Shown here: piece after piece, positions 8,403 through 17,022 of the stretch
Numbering within the stretch: the stretch's first letter is position 1
Layout of the letters: each line of letters begins with the position of its first letter
NCBI RefSeq assembly: GCF_038051995.1
Contig: NZ_CP150290.1
Location: forward strand, 2,408,001-2,472,000
Direction: 5' to 3'
From: Paenibacillus sp. FSL H8-0537
Lineage (GTDB): Bacteria; Bacillota; Bacilli; Paenibacillales; Paenibacillaceae
Length of the DNA stretch: 64,000 bases
Made by a program: the position numbers and the translations under genes
The notes under the pieces: generated by a model
Seen by the model: the letters and a program-made list of their open reading frames with translations, nothing else
Told to the model about the DNA's origin: nothing
Database searches by the model: none

Positions 8403-9185
8403 CTATTGTACCGTTACAGAATAGTTTTGAATGTGCATTCTCCCGTTTCCAGTAAAAATTTCAGTTCCGAATTGAACGCTTGTAACATATCTGGAATTGC
8501 TCATCCAGTTTTTGTAATAAACGACATGGTTGATGAAGTCCTTCAGGTTAAGGCTGCTGCTTGATGTGTTGCTTGTACGGACGAAGGAGTACACATTCCA
8601 GCCAGATGGATGTGTGCCTCTATACAGCTTCCAAGTTGTACCTCCTACCGTAGCCGTTTCCACATAAGAACCGAGCGGCCACGCATTGGTTGAATTCAGC
8701 CAGACCATCAGCTCATCGGAAGGGGTAGATGTACCTGTAAGCGCATTAGTAGAGTGAAACCATACATCATAAGCCGCATTATAATTACCATTGGCGCTTA
8801 GCGAATAATTAACCGAGGTATTAATATTTTTGTCATCCCAAATTCGCGTTGGCAAGCCGCTTCCGGAAGTCATATTATTGGAGAATTGCCAGCCTGTTAT
8901 AATACTAGGATACGCCTTTACATCATTGGGATTCGAATTTTTCCAGTCCCAAGACCAACCCATGTCAGAGTTGTTATTATAATAGATACTCTCCCACCAA
9001 CCCGAGCCGGCGGTTCCACTGCCCCAAGTGTTGTTAAACACATAGTACTTATTATTACCCCAGAACAGTTGGGCATAAGGTGTTGACGATGATGCGGCAT
9101 AAGCTACCGTGGCGATGAGCATGCTTATGATTAATGTAAAGAGAATGATTCCTTTTTTGCCCAAATTATTAAGTCTTGCTTTCAT
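8403..9185 (-). CDS. Secreted glycoside hydrolase family 12 (endoglucanase/xyloglucanase)
   Basis: 260 residues with a clear Sec signal (KKGIILFTLIISMLIATVAYA, cleavage near AYA-A). The mature part is rich in Trp, Asn, Ser and Tyr and has the GH12 hallmarks: the nucleophile region DELMVWLN and the acid/base region VQFGTEIFTGNG, with KNWMSNSRY between. GH12 enzymes cleave internal beta-1,4 bonds in cellulose, xyloglucan or mixed-link glucan outside the cell. AGGAGG precedes the ATG. No carbohydrate-binding module is attached. With the pectate lyase at 17 kb it points to plant cell-wall use. Confidence 0.88.
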   Translation of the reverse strand: MKARLNNLGKKGIILFTLIISMLIATVAYAASSSTPYAQLFWGNNKYYVFNNTWGSGTAGSGWWESIYYNNNSDMGWSWDWKNSNPNDVKAYPSIITGWQFSNNMTSGSGLPTRIWDDKNINTSVNYSLSANGNYNAAYDVWFHSTNALTGTSTPSDELMVWLNSTNAWPLGSYVETATVGGTTWKLYRGTHPSGWNVYSFVRTSNTSSSSLNLKDFINHVVYYKNWMSNSRYVTSVQFGTEIFTGNGRMHIQNYSVTVQ

Positions 9186-9630
9186 TTATGATTACCTCCT
9201 TCAGGTTCAATCTGGCTGCCCTCTAACTATCCGCTAAGTCTCTATTTATCTTCGTGAACAAGAGAGCTTGGCATACCTCCTTTGCTGTACAATGAGTACC
9301 CGCTACTGCGCAAGGTACTTAGAAGTGGAAAGTTGATATCAGTAACGGGTCAACTAGATTATATTCCCAAATAAAACGATATCATATAACAAAAATATGT
9401 AATTTATAACAAATATTAAATGTTCGTCGCCGCGCCAAATAGTTAACAGCTAAACGATAGAACGATTGACCATATAACCTAATAAAAAACAATGGTTCAA
9501 AGTGATGTTAGCTTCAGATCCGTCTAGACATGAAGAGCACTACGATTTAATGCAACGCTAGTGATTAGAAATATAATGTAAAATTGTACACAGATGTGAT
9601 ATAACTGAAATGAAAAAGAGGAGTGATATT
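9186..9630. other. Intergenic region, no gene seen
   Basis: This holds the long leader of the GH12 gene (minus strand) and the upstream region of the ClbS/DfsB gene. On the minus strand AGTACC and GGTACT can pair to form a stem-loop near 9290-9320. I tried c-di-GMP and c-di-AMP riboswitch patterns and could not fit either. Confidence 0.5.
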
Positions 9631-10167
9631 ATGGCGAGCTATGAATATACGTCCAAAAAGGAATTGCTGGAAGTCATCCACTCCAATTATTTACTGCTGG
9701 ACAAGGAGTTTGATGAAATCAGCAATGATCAAAAGGATGATAGAATACCGGACGTGGATAAAACGCCTGCTGAAATAATCGCTTACCAGCTAGGCTGGCT
9801 TGGTATTGTGATGGGCTGGGATATGGATGAGAAAGCAGGGCGTCAGGTCATGATGCCGACTCCAAATCATAAATGGAACCAGCTTGGTAGCTTATACCAG
9901 TCCTTTTACGAGCGGTACGCTGCCCTTTCGCTGACTGAGCTTAGAGACTTATTTCGGAAGGAGGAGCAGCGCTGGCTGGAATGGATTGACGCATTAACCG
10001 AGGACGAGCTGTTTATACAAGGCACCCGCCATTGGACAGGCAGCAAGGAAAACTGGCCAATGGTCCGGTGGATTCATATTAATTCGGCCGCTCCATTTAA
10101 ATCATTCCGTGCGAAAATAAGGAAATGGAAAAAATATAATATAAAGCGGGAAACATTAGCCCCATAG
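9631..10167 (+). CDS. ClbS/DfsB-family four-helix protein
   Basis: 178 residues. The N-terminus (YTSKKELLEVIHSNYLLLDKEF), the central TPAEIIAYQLGWLGIVMGWD and the aromatic C-terminal WPMVRWIHINSAAPFKSFRAKIRKWKK match the ClbS/DfsB (DUF1706) family. Some members protect against genotoxins; most are uncharacterised, and many sit in the DinB-like fold group. The ATG at 9631 follows AGAGGAG; codons from 9610 would include the ribosome site. It is a single gene with no terminator recognised before the convergent tetR. Confidence 0.85.
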   Translation: MASYEYTSKKELLEVIHSNYLLLDKEFDEISNDQKDDRIPDVDKTPAEIIAYQLGWLGIVMGWDMDEKAGRQVMMPTPNHKWNQLGSLYQSFYERYAALSLTELRDLFRKEEQRWLEWIDALTEDELFIQGTRHWTGSKENWPMVRWIHINSAAPFKSFRAKIRKWKKYNIKRETLAP

Positions 10168-10203
10168 CACACGATGCCTATGGTAGCCATTACGTAAATC
10201 GAA

Positions 10204-10797
10204 TCAGCGAATAACCAAGGTATCGAGATGCCGAGAAACGATGCTTTTCACCAGCTCCTTGCTGAATCGCTCTGGATAGGTAACGCCATGGACGACAAGA
10301 CCATCCACCAAAGCGTGAAGCCTTGCTGTTTCGTATTCGGCATCTAAATTTGCTATCGTTACTCCTTGTTGGATAAGACTCTCGAACGATCTTCTTAAGC
10401 CGCTGTATATTTCCTCATAGGTGCTGAGGCTTATCGCTCGTATCGCTTCGCTTACGGACGCCCTTCCTGCAAAGGCGAGCCAAATCTGCGCTTCTTGCAT
10501 GCTTACTTCCTCCAGAGGCATTAGCTGCCAAATGACCAATTCCATATCCTGACGGACTATTCCGGTAAAGGGCAGCGCTTGTATACGCTCATTTACCCGC
10601 TGCGAAACAAGCTGCATGGAAAAGCTCAGCAGTTCATCCTGCGAATTAAAATAATGTCTAATGGAGCCAAGCGACATGGACATCTCATCAGCGACACGGC
10701 GTACGGAGACGCTGTCCAGCCCTTCCCTGACAATAATGCGCCACACGGCTTCGGCGATTTGTTCTTTTCGTTTGTTGTGATCGACAATTTTAGGCAT
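10204..10797 (-). CDS. TetR-family transcriptional regulator
   Basis: 197 residues. The N-terminal DNA-binding domain has RKEQIAEAVWRIIVREGLDSVSVRRVADEMSMSLGSIRHYF in order (helix-turn-helix around 28-50); the C-terminal domain resembles BetI-type TetR proteins (EAQIWLAFAGRA, LVDGLVVHGV). It likely represses itself and the divergent membrane-protein gene. No Shine-Dalgarno is visible upstream, and the -10 box lies only about 6 bases before the ATG, so the mRNA may be leaderless. Confidence 0.88.
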   Translation of the reverse strand: MPKIVDHNKRKEQIAEAVWRIIVREGLDSVSVRRVADEMSMSLGSIRHYFNSQDELLSFSMQLVSQRVNERIQALPFTGIVRQDMELVIWQLMPLEEVSMQEAQIWLAFAGRASVSEAIRAISLSTYEEIYSGLRRSFESLIQQGVTIANLDAEYETARLHALVDGLVVHGVTYPERFSKELVKSIVSRHLDTLVIR

Positions 10798-10803
10798 GAG
10801 TGT

Positions 10804-10844
10804 ATTATAGCGCAGTTGTTTTTTTAATACAATTGAGCTATAAT
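10804..10844. promoter_or_regulatory. Two overlapping, face-to-face sigma-A promoters
   Basis: Plus strand: TTGTTT at 10816-10821, 17-bp spacer, TATAAT at 10839-10844. Minus strand: TTGTAT at 10832-10827, 17-bp spacer, TATAAT at 10809-10804. The two -35 boxes lie inside the opposite promoter, so RNA polymerase can occupy only one at a time. Confidence 0.75.
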
Positions 10845-10893
10845 GACACTAGTTTTAAATAATACATTTGTACTAAAAAAGGCGGGAATTCAA

Positions 10894-11445
10894 ATGGCCG
10901 TGTTTATTATTGGCTGTGAAATAGCGTTCTGGGTGTTTGTGCTGGCAGGTCTAGTCAGTCGCTATATGCTGCGTTCCCCTAAACTGGGAGCCTTTCTGCT
11001 GTTCTGCACGCCTGTTATCGATTTGGTGCTGCTTGCCGCTACAGTTATTCACCTTCGTGGCGGAGCAGAGGCGAGCTTTATTCACGGGCTTGCTGCCATA
11101 TATATCGGCAGTTCGATCGCATATGGCCATTCCATGATCCGCTGGGCAGATGTGCGGTTCGCCCATCGCTTTGCCGGAGGCCCGGCACCACAGAAGAAAG
11201 CGAAAATAGGTGAAGAGCATGCCCGCAATGAGCGGCTAGGCTGGTTTCGCCATCTTGTCGCTTGGGCCATTGGATGTGCAGTACTGTATGGGATGATTGT
11301 ATTGGTTAATGAGAGGGCCCAGACTGTGGGCTTAAAGCAGGTTATTGAATGGTGGACAGTGGTGCTTGGCATTGATTTTGTGATCAGCTTCAGCTACACG
11401 ATCTGGCCAAGAAAGGCTAAAGCGACTCATGAGAAGGCCGGTTGA
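10894..11445 (+). CDS. Integral membrane protein, 183 aa (YmcC-like)
   Basis: Five or so hydrophobic segments: two at the N-terminus (VFIIGCEIAFWVFVLAGLVSR region), one or two in the middle, and two after a basic loop (GGPAPQKKAKIGEEHARNE). The overall pattern resembles the small Bacillus membrane protein YmcC, whose role is unknown. The ATG at 10894 follows AAAGGCGGG; the open frame from 10843 overlaps the promoter. Divergent from the TetR gene and probably its target. A terminator follows at 11472. Confidence 0.7.
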   Translation: MAVFIIGCEIAFWVFVLAGLVSRYMLRSPKLGAFLLFCTPVIDLVLLAATVIHLRGGAEASFIHGLAAIYIGSSIAYGHSMIRWADVRFAHRFAGGPAPQKKAKIGEEHARNERLGWFRHLVAWAIGCAVLYGMIVLVNERAQTVGLKQVIEWWTVVLGIDFVISFSYTIWPRKAKATHEKAG

Positions 11446-11471
11446 CTAACGGTCAGGTAAATATGATTGAT

Positions 11472-11527
11472 AAGAACGGAGCAGGGTGTTTCTTCCTCTT
11501 GGAAGATCAGCTGTGCTTCGTTCTTTT
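11472..11527 (+). terminator. Terminator after the membrane-protein gene
   Basis: AAGAACG-GAGC pairs with GCTTCGTTCTT across a longer loop, followed by T5. Confidence 0.7.
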
Positions 11528-11673
11528 TGCTATACAGCTATGCTGCAAGCCCTACCTCCTGAAAATAGAATGGGTATAATAGATATGAACGACCTGCTCA
11601 GAGTGGCATGGGCACATAAAAGCCATAGCTGATTGTTAAAGTGAAATTCAATATGGATAGAAGAGGAACTCAA

Positions 11674-12357
11674 ATGATGAATAAGACGTTATTGCTAGTG
11701 GAAGATGAAAGCTTGATTCGGGAAGTGATAGCCGATTATTTCAAGATGAGCGACTGGCGCGTATTTGAGGCGGAAAATGGCAAGGAAGCGCTGCTTTGGC
11801 TCGAAACCGTGCAGCCCGACCTGATCATTCTGGATATTATGATGCCGCAATTGGATGGTTTCGAGGTGTGCCGGCAGGTGCGGAGCCGCCTGGCTGTTCC
11901 GATTATTTTATTGACGGCTAAATCCAGCGATGAAGATAAAATTATGGGGTTCGAATTAGGAGCCGACGATTATGTGACGAAGCCCTTCAGTCCTAAGGTG
12001 CTGCTGGCACGGGCATCCGCCTTAATGAAACGGGTGGAGGGCAGCGTCGTGCTGCAGCCGAATAGTTTAAAGTTTGGCGCTGCGCTGCTTAATTTGACGG
12101 CGCACCGCTTGGATGTAAACGGCGCCGAGGTGGTGCTTGCGCCCAAAGAATACGATTTGCTGTTATTTTTAGTTCGAAATAATGGCATTGTTTTGCGCAG
12201 GGACGTCATTTTGAACCAAATTTGGGGAATGGATTTTGAAGGGGATTCCCGTGTCGTTGATTCTCATATTAAGAAGCTTCGCAGCAAGCTGGGCTTTGAG
12301 GCTCGGCATATTCGCACCGTTATTGGCACGGGATACAAATTTGAGGAGGAGTCATGA
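11674..12357 (+). CDS. OmpR/PhoB-family response regulator
   Basis: 227 residues. The receiver domain has the acidic pair VEDE (residues 9-12), the phosphoacceptor Asp54 in LIILDIMMPQLDG, and the conserved Thr and Lys in LLTAKS and YVTKPF. The C-terminal winged helix carries NGIVLRRDVILNQIWG, DSRVVDSHIKKLRSKLG and IRTVIGTGYKF. AGAGGA precedes the ATG. It overlaps the kinase gene by 4 bases (ATGA), giving translational coupling. The signal and targets are unknown. Confidence 0.95.
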   Translation: MMNKTLLLVEDESLIREVIADYFKMSDWRVFEAENGKEALLWLETVQPDLIILDIMMPQLDGFEVCRQVRSRLAVPIILLTAKSSDEDKIMGFELGADDYVTKPFSPKVLLARASALMKRVEGSVVLQPNSLKFGAALLNLTAHRLDVNGAEVVLAPKEYDLLLFLVRNNGIVLRRDVILNQIWGMDFEGDSRVVDSHIKKLRSKLGFEARHIRTVIGTGYKFEEES

Positions 12358-14120
12358 AGAGGCGCGGAGTCACTTTTAAACTATTTATTATGACTGTTGT
12401 CTTCTTTCTTTGTTTTTACGGCATGGTTATCCTCTGTCAGCTGCTGCTGTTTGACCAATTTTATGAAAATCAGAAAATAAGCCGCAACGAAAAGCAGCTG
12501 GCGAAATTTGCCCAAAACTATGCCCAGACTGGCTGGAGCTCCAGCAAAACGTCGAATGAGGCTGCCCGTTTTATGCTGCAAAATAAAATCCAGCTCGCCA
12601 TTTTAACATTGGATGGAAAAGTGAGAATGGATGATCCTTATCACATTACATTGAAGGCGGACGATCAAAATGTGTATGTCATTCCCTTGTCCTTGTTCTT
12701 AAATAACTTCGAGGCGGAATTTCGGGCAGCTGGCATTCAGACGGGGAATGTTGTAACGGTGGAGGGGGAGATGGAGTCGGGGATAGAATCGATGAATCAG
12801 GTGCTTTACCCGCTCCGCATCCACAAAACGGACCACCCGAGTGTAGGCTCCCCTTCCAATGAAGCGCTGGGGGGCGAGTATAAACAGGTTACCGGCGTCG
12901 TCACCGAATTGATTCAACCCGTTTCAAGGACGTATACGACGCGGCAAGGCATTATGCTGGATGCCATCAGCGATTGGTTTCCACTCAGTGAGGAGCGAAG
13001 GGAAAAGCTCGAAAGCAGGGAAGTTGTGGAGGAAAAGTGGACGCAAACATGGTCCGGTGTCCGCAATTCGGTTATGATTTATCCCGTAGAGCAGCAATCG
13101 GGAGAAGTGGATTTGCTGTTTTCGGTCACCTCGCTGCAGGAAATAGGCGAAACGAATGAAGCTTTGCGGTGGTTTTATGTCTATTTGGGCGTAGGGGGAT
13201 TTATCCTCATCGTCATTTTATCGTTCTTTTTTTCAAAAATGGTTACCCGTCCGCTCATTTCGATGAATAATGCGGCCAAAAGGATGGTACAGCTCGACTT
13301 TAGCGTGCATGAGCCGATTCGGCAAAACGATGAGCTGGGAAGCTTATCAAGCAGCCTGCATACGCTTTCGCGCAGCTTGGACACCGCTTTAGGAGATCTA
13401 AAGAAGGCCAATCAGCAGCTTGTACAAGATATTGAGGAGAAGCACAGGATGGAGCAGGTTCAGCAGGAGTTTTTCGCAAATGCCTCCCATGAGCTGAAAA
13501 CGCCGCTTAGTATTGTGAAAAGCTTCAGCGAAGGGCTGCAGGATGGCGTAGGTGCTGGAAAAAAGGATCATTATTTAAAAGTGATTGTAGAGGAAGCACA
13601 GAACATGGAAATGCTCGTGGAGGATATGCTCAATTTGGCTACACTGCAATCCGATACGTTCAAGCTGCGAAAAAGCACATTTTTGCTTAGCGAGCTGCTT
13701 GAGGAAGTGACGGGAAACTATGTCCATATGCTGCAAGACAAGCAGCTTGAAGCTACCGTTATGACGAGCAACGAGCTTCCGATGTATGCCGATATGAGAT
13801 GGATGAAGCATGTGCTCTCGAATTTTATAAGCAATGCGATTCAGCATGCACAGGATAACAGCGCCATTACCATTCAGATCGAGGGGAGAGGGAGCAGGCT
13901 GTTTTTCTCCATTGAAAATGTTGGCGATACGATTCCTGAGGAAAAGCTGGAGAAAATATGGCAGCGTTTTTACCGCGTTGAAAGCTCACGCAATCGGCGA
14001 ACGGGAGGCACGGGACTAGGGCTCTCTATTGTGAAAAGGATTTTGGAGCTTCATGAAAGCGAGTATCAGGTTCAAAATACCGAGCAGGGCGTGAAATTCA
14101 CGGCTATTTTTTCCTGTTAA
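12354..14120 (+). CDS. Sensor histidine kinase paired with the response regulator
   Basis: 588 residues. A membrane segment at about 10-30, a long extracytoplasmic domain (about 31-270), a second segment (FYVYLGVGGFILIVILSFFF, about 273-294), a HAMP linker (MVTRPLISMNNAAKRM), then a coiled region. The HisKA box ASHELKTPLSIVKS has the phosphoacceptor His379, and the ATPase domain shows the N box (NFISNAIQHA), the G1 box ENVGDTIP and the G2 box RTGGTGLGLSIV. The large outer domain suggests it senses an external signal or envelope state. Confidence 0.95.
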   Translation: MKRRGVTFKLFIMTVVFFLCFYGMVILCQLLLFDQFYENQKISRNEKQLAKFAQNYAQTGWSSSKTSNEAARFMLQNKIQLAILTLDGKVRMDDPYHITLKADDQNVYVIPLSLFLNNFEAEFRAAGIQTGNVVTVEGEMESGIESMNQVLYPLRIHKTDHPSVGSPSNEALGGEYKQVTGVVTELIQPVSRTYTTRQGIMLDAISDWFPLSEERREKLESREVVEEKWTQTWSGVRNSVMIYPVEQQSGEVDLLFSVTSLQEIGETNEALRWFYVYLGVGGFILIVILSFFFSKMVTRPLISMNNAAKRMVQLDFSVHEPIRQNDELGSLSSSLHTLSRSLDTALGDLKKANQQLVQDIEEKHRMEQVQQEFFANASHELKTPLSIVKSFSEGLQDGVGAGKKDHYLKVIVEEAQNMEMLVEDMLNLATLQSDTFKLRKSTFLLSELLEEVTGNYVHMLQDKQLEATVMTSNELPMYADMRWMKHVLSNFISNAIQHAQDNSAITIQIEGRGSRLFFSIENVGDTIPEEKLEKIWQRFYRVESSRNRRTGGTGLGLSIVKRILELHESEYQVQNTEQGVKFTAIFSC

Positions 14121-14214
14121 ACCTGGAATGTCAGCCACTGGGCAAGCTTGACTAGCCAGGCTGACAACAGCTAATATAGATAAATGAAGTCTTGTATTGA
14201 GGGGAATGACCCGC

Positions 14215-14619
14215 ATGAAATATTCAAAAGCTACTAACTATGCTCTTCATACGATGCTCTTTCTTGTGGCAACCAGCCCGGATAAGCCAGTGGGTGTTCA
14301 ACAACTGGCGGAGCGGCAGCAGGTATCGCCTACCTATTTGTCCAAAATCTTGACCAAGCTGGTTAAGGCAGGCATGATTGAATCTGCTTCAGGCGCTAAC
14401 GGTGGATATAAGCTAAAACGCAATTGGGAACAAATATCGTTTTTGGATATTATTCATGCCATTGAAGGCACGGCCTCCTTGTTTGACTGCTCGCTGGATC
14501 ATAATGCCGCTTGTTTAATTCAACAGGTGATGGTGTCGGCCGAGGAGAAGATGGAGGAGCATCTAAGAAATCAAACGATATTTGAGCTTGCTCAAAAAAT
14601 GCAGGTACACTTAGCATAG
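14215..14619 (+). CDS. Rrf2-family transcriptional regulator (second in window)
   Basis: 134 residues: KYSKATNYALHTMLFLVA, the helix-turn-helix VQQLAERQQVSPTYLSKILTKLVKAG, the wing SGANGGYKLKR and ISFLDIIHAIEG. Two cysteines (FDCSLDHNAAC) lie in the cluster loop, one fewer than the three that bind Fe-S clusters in IscR or NsrR. I chose the ATG at 14215, 10 bases after GAGGGG; the ATG at 14206 overlaps that site. The gene is monocistronic, with a terminator following. Confidence 0.85.
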   Translation: MKYSKATNYALHTMLFLVATSPDKPVGVQQLAERQQVSPTYLSKILTKLVKAGMIESASGANGGYKLKRNWEQISFLDIIHAIEGTASLFDCSLDHNAACLIQQVMVSAEEKMEEHLRNQTIFELAQKMQVHLA

Positions 14620-14625
14620 ACGGAT

Positions 14626-14681
14626 GCCCATAGACTGGACGCTTGGAGTAGAAGCGTGTAGGCTGTGGGTTTCTTTTTCAT
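14626..14681 (+). terminator. Terminator after the second Rrf2 gene
   Basis: CCCATAG pairs with CTGTGGG, with an inner CGCTT/AAGCG stem, followed by TTTCTTTTT. Confidence 0.7.
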
Positions 14682-14708
14682 AACAGGGATAGGAAAGGAA
14701 GCGTGCTA

Positions 14709-15260
14709 GTGAGAACGGATATGATGTGGATGGCACTCGAGCTTGAGGGCCGAAGGTGGATATTGCTTGCAACAGAGCTTGGGCTCTGCCGAATTATATT
14801 TCCGCATGAGGATTTGGAAAGCTGGCGCGTTTGGATGAACAAAGCAGCGCCCGGCAAGGAGTCGCGGGAAGATGCGGAGGCGATTAGACGAATCGGCATT
14901 GTGGATGGGCTGGAGCGTTATTTTGCCGGGGAACGCAGCTCGTTTGCGGAAATACCGCTCGATTTAATCGGGACGACCTTTCAGCAGCAAGTTTGGACGG
15001 CGCTTGGTCAAGTACCTTACGGCGAGACGCGAACCTATGGCGATATTGCAGCAGCCATCGGAAGGCCTCAGGCAGTACGGGCTGTCGGTGCTGCGAATGG
15101 CGCGAACCCGATTCCGATTTTGCTGCCCTGCCACCGAATTGTCGGGGCTGACCGCAAGCTGACAGGCTTTCGCGGAGGACTTGCGATGAAGCGCAGGCTG
15201 CTTGCGCTGGAGCGCATTGAAGGCATAGCAGACGGCGGTCATGCGAGATTTCAATTTTAG
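14709..15260 (+). CDS. ogt: Methylated-DNA-[protein]-cysteine S-methyltransferase
   Basis: Repairs O6-alkylguanine by moving the alkyl group to its own cysteine (a suicide reaction). The acceptor Cys141 lies in the canonical ILLPCHRIVGADRKLTGFRGGL; upstream are the DNA-binding FQQQVWTALGQVPYGETRTYGDIA (helix-turn-helix) and the RAVGAANGANP arginine-finger region. The 183-residue length is normal for Ogt. The GTG at 14709 has the best distance to AAAGGA; GTG 14703 is also in frame. Confidence 0.95.
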   Translation: MRTDMMWMALELEGRRWILLATELGLCRIIFPHEDLESWRVWMNKAAPGKESREDAEAIRRIGIVDGLERYFAGERSSFAEIPLDLIGTTFQQQVWTALGQVPYGETRTYGDIAAAIGRPQAVRAVGAANGANPIPILLPCHRIVGADRKLTGFRGGLAMKRRLLALERIEGIADGGHARFQF

Positions 15261-15404
15261 CTGTACATATCCTGTAATTGATTGATTCTTCGAATGAGCT
15301 CCAAGCGTACATGTTCAGGCTCCAGGGTTTTAGAGCTGAAATGCTTCAGAATATTTGAAAGACAGCAGCTTTTTCGGAAATGGGATGGGTTTGAAAAGAC
15401 GATC

Positions 15405-15440
15405 AACACTACTGACATTAAGTTGTCAGTAGTGTTTTTG
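15405..15440 (+). terminator. Terminator upstream of the EVE gene
   Basis: A perfect 13-bp stem (AACACTACTGACA with TGTCAGTAGTGTT) and 6-nt loop followed by T. It closes the ogt transcript. Confidence 0.85.
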
Positions 15441-15480
15441 TATAGTTAGTTTTACAAAGTGCAAAGGAGAGAGAGCATGT

Positions 15481-16071
15481 ATGATAAGAAATGATGCATA
15501 CGATACGAGGGCGATAATGAGGAAGCTCGAAGAAATGACCGAAAGTGGACGCCGCGAGCGACTAGCACAGCTTGCGTTAACGATGGAGGAGGATGGTTTA
15601 GTCGTAGGAGCGTGCGGTCCGCTGGAGCAGCGCCGTTATTGGATTGGCGTCGTATCGGAGGCCCATGTGCGAATTGGTGTGGAAGGGGGCTTCGCCCAGC
15701 TTTGCCACGGCAAGGAAGCTGCGCTGAAGCGGATGCGCGCTGGAGATTGGCTCATTTATTATTCGCCGCGTACGGAGATGAACGGAGGAGAAGCGCTGCA
15801 GGCGTTTACCGCAATAGGGCAGCTAATCGATAATCAGGTGTATTCGCACCAAATGTCGGAAACATTCATTCCTTTTCGGAGGGACGTTTGCTTCCTGCCC
15901 TGCCACAATGTAAAGATCTCGGGTCTGCTGGAGGACTTGACGTTTACTAGTGGAACGAGCAACTGGGGGTATAGCTTGCGCTTCGGACAACTTAAAATTA
16001 GTCAGGCGGATTTTTTGACCATTGCCACAAAAATGCTGGAGGAAAGCATAGAGGAAGCGCTAAAGGTTTAA
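15481..16071 (+). CDS. EVE-domain (PUA-like) protein
   Basis: 196 residues. The core YWIGVVSEAHVRIGVEGGFAQLCHGKEAALKRMRAGDWLIYYSP is typical of the EVE domain, a PUA-related fold that binds modified nucleic-acid bases; later segments AFTAIGQLID and FIPFRRDV fit as well. The N-terminal 50 residues are extra. AAGGAGAG precedes two overlapping ATGs: the one at 15477 encodes only MYDKK before a stop, so the ATG at 15481 is used here. That out-of-frame ATG could lower expression. Confidence 0.8.
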   Translation: MIRNDAYDTRAIMRKLEEMTESGRRERLAQLALTMEEDGLVVGACGPLEQRRYWIGVVSEAHVRIGVEGGFAQLCHGKEAALKRMRAGDWLIYYSPRTEMNGGEALQAFTAIGQLIDNQVYSHQMSETFIPFRRDVCFLPCHNVKISGLLEDLTFTSGTSNWGYSLRFGQLKISQADFLTIATKMLEESIEEALKV

Positions 16072-16366
16072 TGTGCAAGTGATAAACAGCCTCTAATCAG
16101 CGAATGCCTTATGATGCCATCAATAGACATTATTCTACATGAATTTTTTGAAAACGAGAACATCCAAGCAGCAACAAGCCAATTTTTGTAGGCTTTGACG
16201 GTATAGTTAAGCTATGCGACCTAGATTAGTTGAAATCTCAATTGTAATGATTTAAAATGTTATTAAGTGATATATTTTTATATCATATTATTTTTAATCC
16301 TATCAATCCAAGGCCGTGAAGGGCAGGATATTGAAAAGCTTGCTTATATAGAAAGGAGAGAACGGA

Positions 16367-16714
16367 ATGTTCATTCAAAATGTGCTAGGAAAAATTAATA
16401 TATCCCATGATGCCATATCTAAAATAGTTGGCAGAGCGGCAAGCGCCACCAGCGGTATCGCCGCCATGGCGACAGGTGTGGTAGAAGGCATCACCAAAAA
16501 GGTAAGTGGGAAAAGCCTGCAAAACGGCATTGAGCTCAAAATTGTAGAAGCAAGGCTGGAAATCGACTTGAAAATCATTGTTCATTACGGTGTCAAAATG
16601 CAGGATGTATGCAGCGATTTGCAGCAAAATGTAAGAGAAGCCATTGAAACGCTTACAGGATTGTCCATCCACACTGTAAACGTGAGAGTTCAAGGCATTG
16701 CATCAAAAGAGTAG
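16367..16714 (+). CDS. Asp23/Gls24 family protein
   Basis: 115 residues with the Asp23 (alkaline shock) pattern: INISHDAISKIVGRAASATSGIAAM, a central LKIVEARLEIDLKIIVHYGVKMQDVCSDLQQNVREAIE, and a C-terminal LSIHTVNVRVQGI. Such proteins are envelope-associated stress or cell-surface proteins in Bacillota. AAAGGAGAG precedes the ATG. It appears monocistronic. I did not see a sigma-B promoter in the 295 bases upstream. Confidence 0.88.
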   Translation: MFIQNVLGKINISHDAISKIVGRAASATSGIAAMATGVVEGITKKVSGKSLQNGIELKIVEARLEIDLKIIVHYGVKMQDVCSDLQQNVREAIETLTGLSIHTVNVRVQGIASKE

Positions 16715-17022
16715 ATCGACTAAGGAAATGTTCACTTACTGTAACCTTTCTTAGCGCTCCGCATGGAGGGCTCCATATTTCAGAAAACCGTGACAGTGAG
16801 CAGTGACTCGGCTATGCTCACTGTCGCAGTTCAGCTTGTGTTGCTTTTAAATTGCGCAGCTTACCGACTTAGAAAAACGACAGGGGTAGACAACTTTCTA
16901 CATAAAGATACAATTTTTTACAAGGGCATTATTGACAAACAACCGGACACTGATTAAAATGAAGAGGTAAATATACATCATATTTTACAACTATTTGAAA
17001 ATTTGAAAGGGGAATTTGTTCG
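16715..17022. other. Intergenic region with one strong hairpin
   Basis: GACAGTGAGC (16792-16801) and GCTCACTGTC (16816-16825) form a perfect 10-bp stem with a 14-nt loop. It has no T-run, so it may be a weak terminator or an mRNA-stabilising structure. A 64-codon open frame here has no ribosome site and is not called. Confidence 0.6.

Noticed and set aside
9186..9330. Cyclic dinucleotide riboswitch in the GH12 leader
   Set aside because: Stem-loops are present but the conserved core sequences of c-di-GMP and c-di-AMP aptamers are not.
15261..15400. Minus-strand frame ending LEPEHVRLELIRRINQLQDMYS
   Set aside because: Resembles a small helical protein, but it has no ribosome site and lies in a plus-strand leader and terminator region.
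16763..16957. 64-codon ORF
   Set aside because: No ribosome site; spans a hairpin; composition not coding-like.
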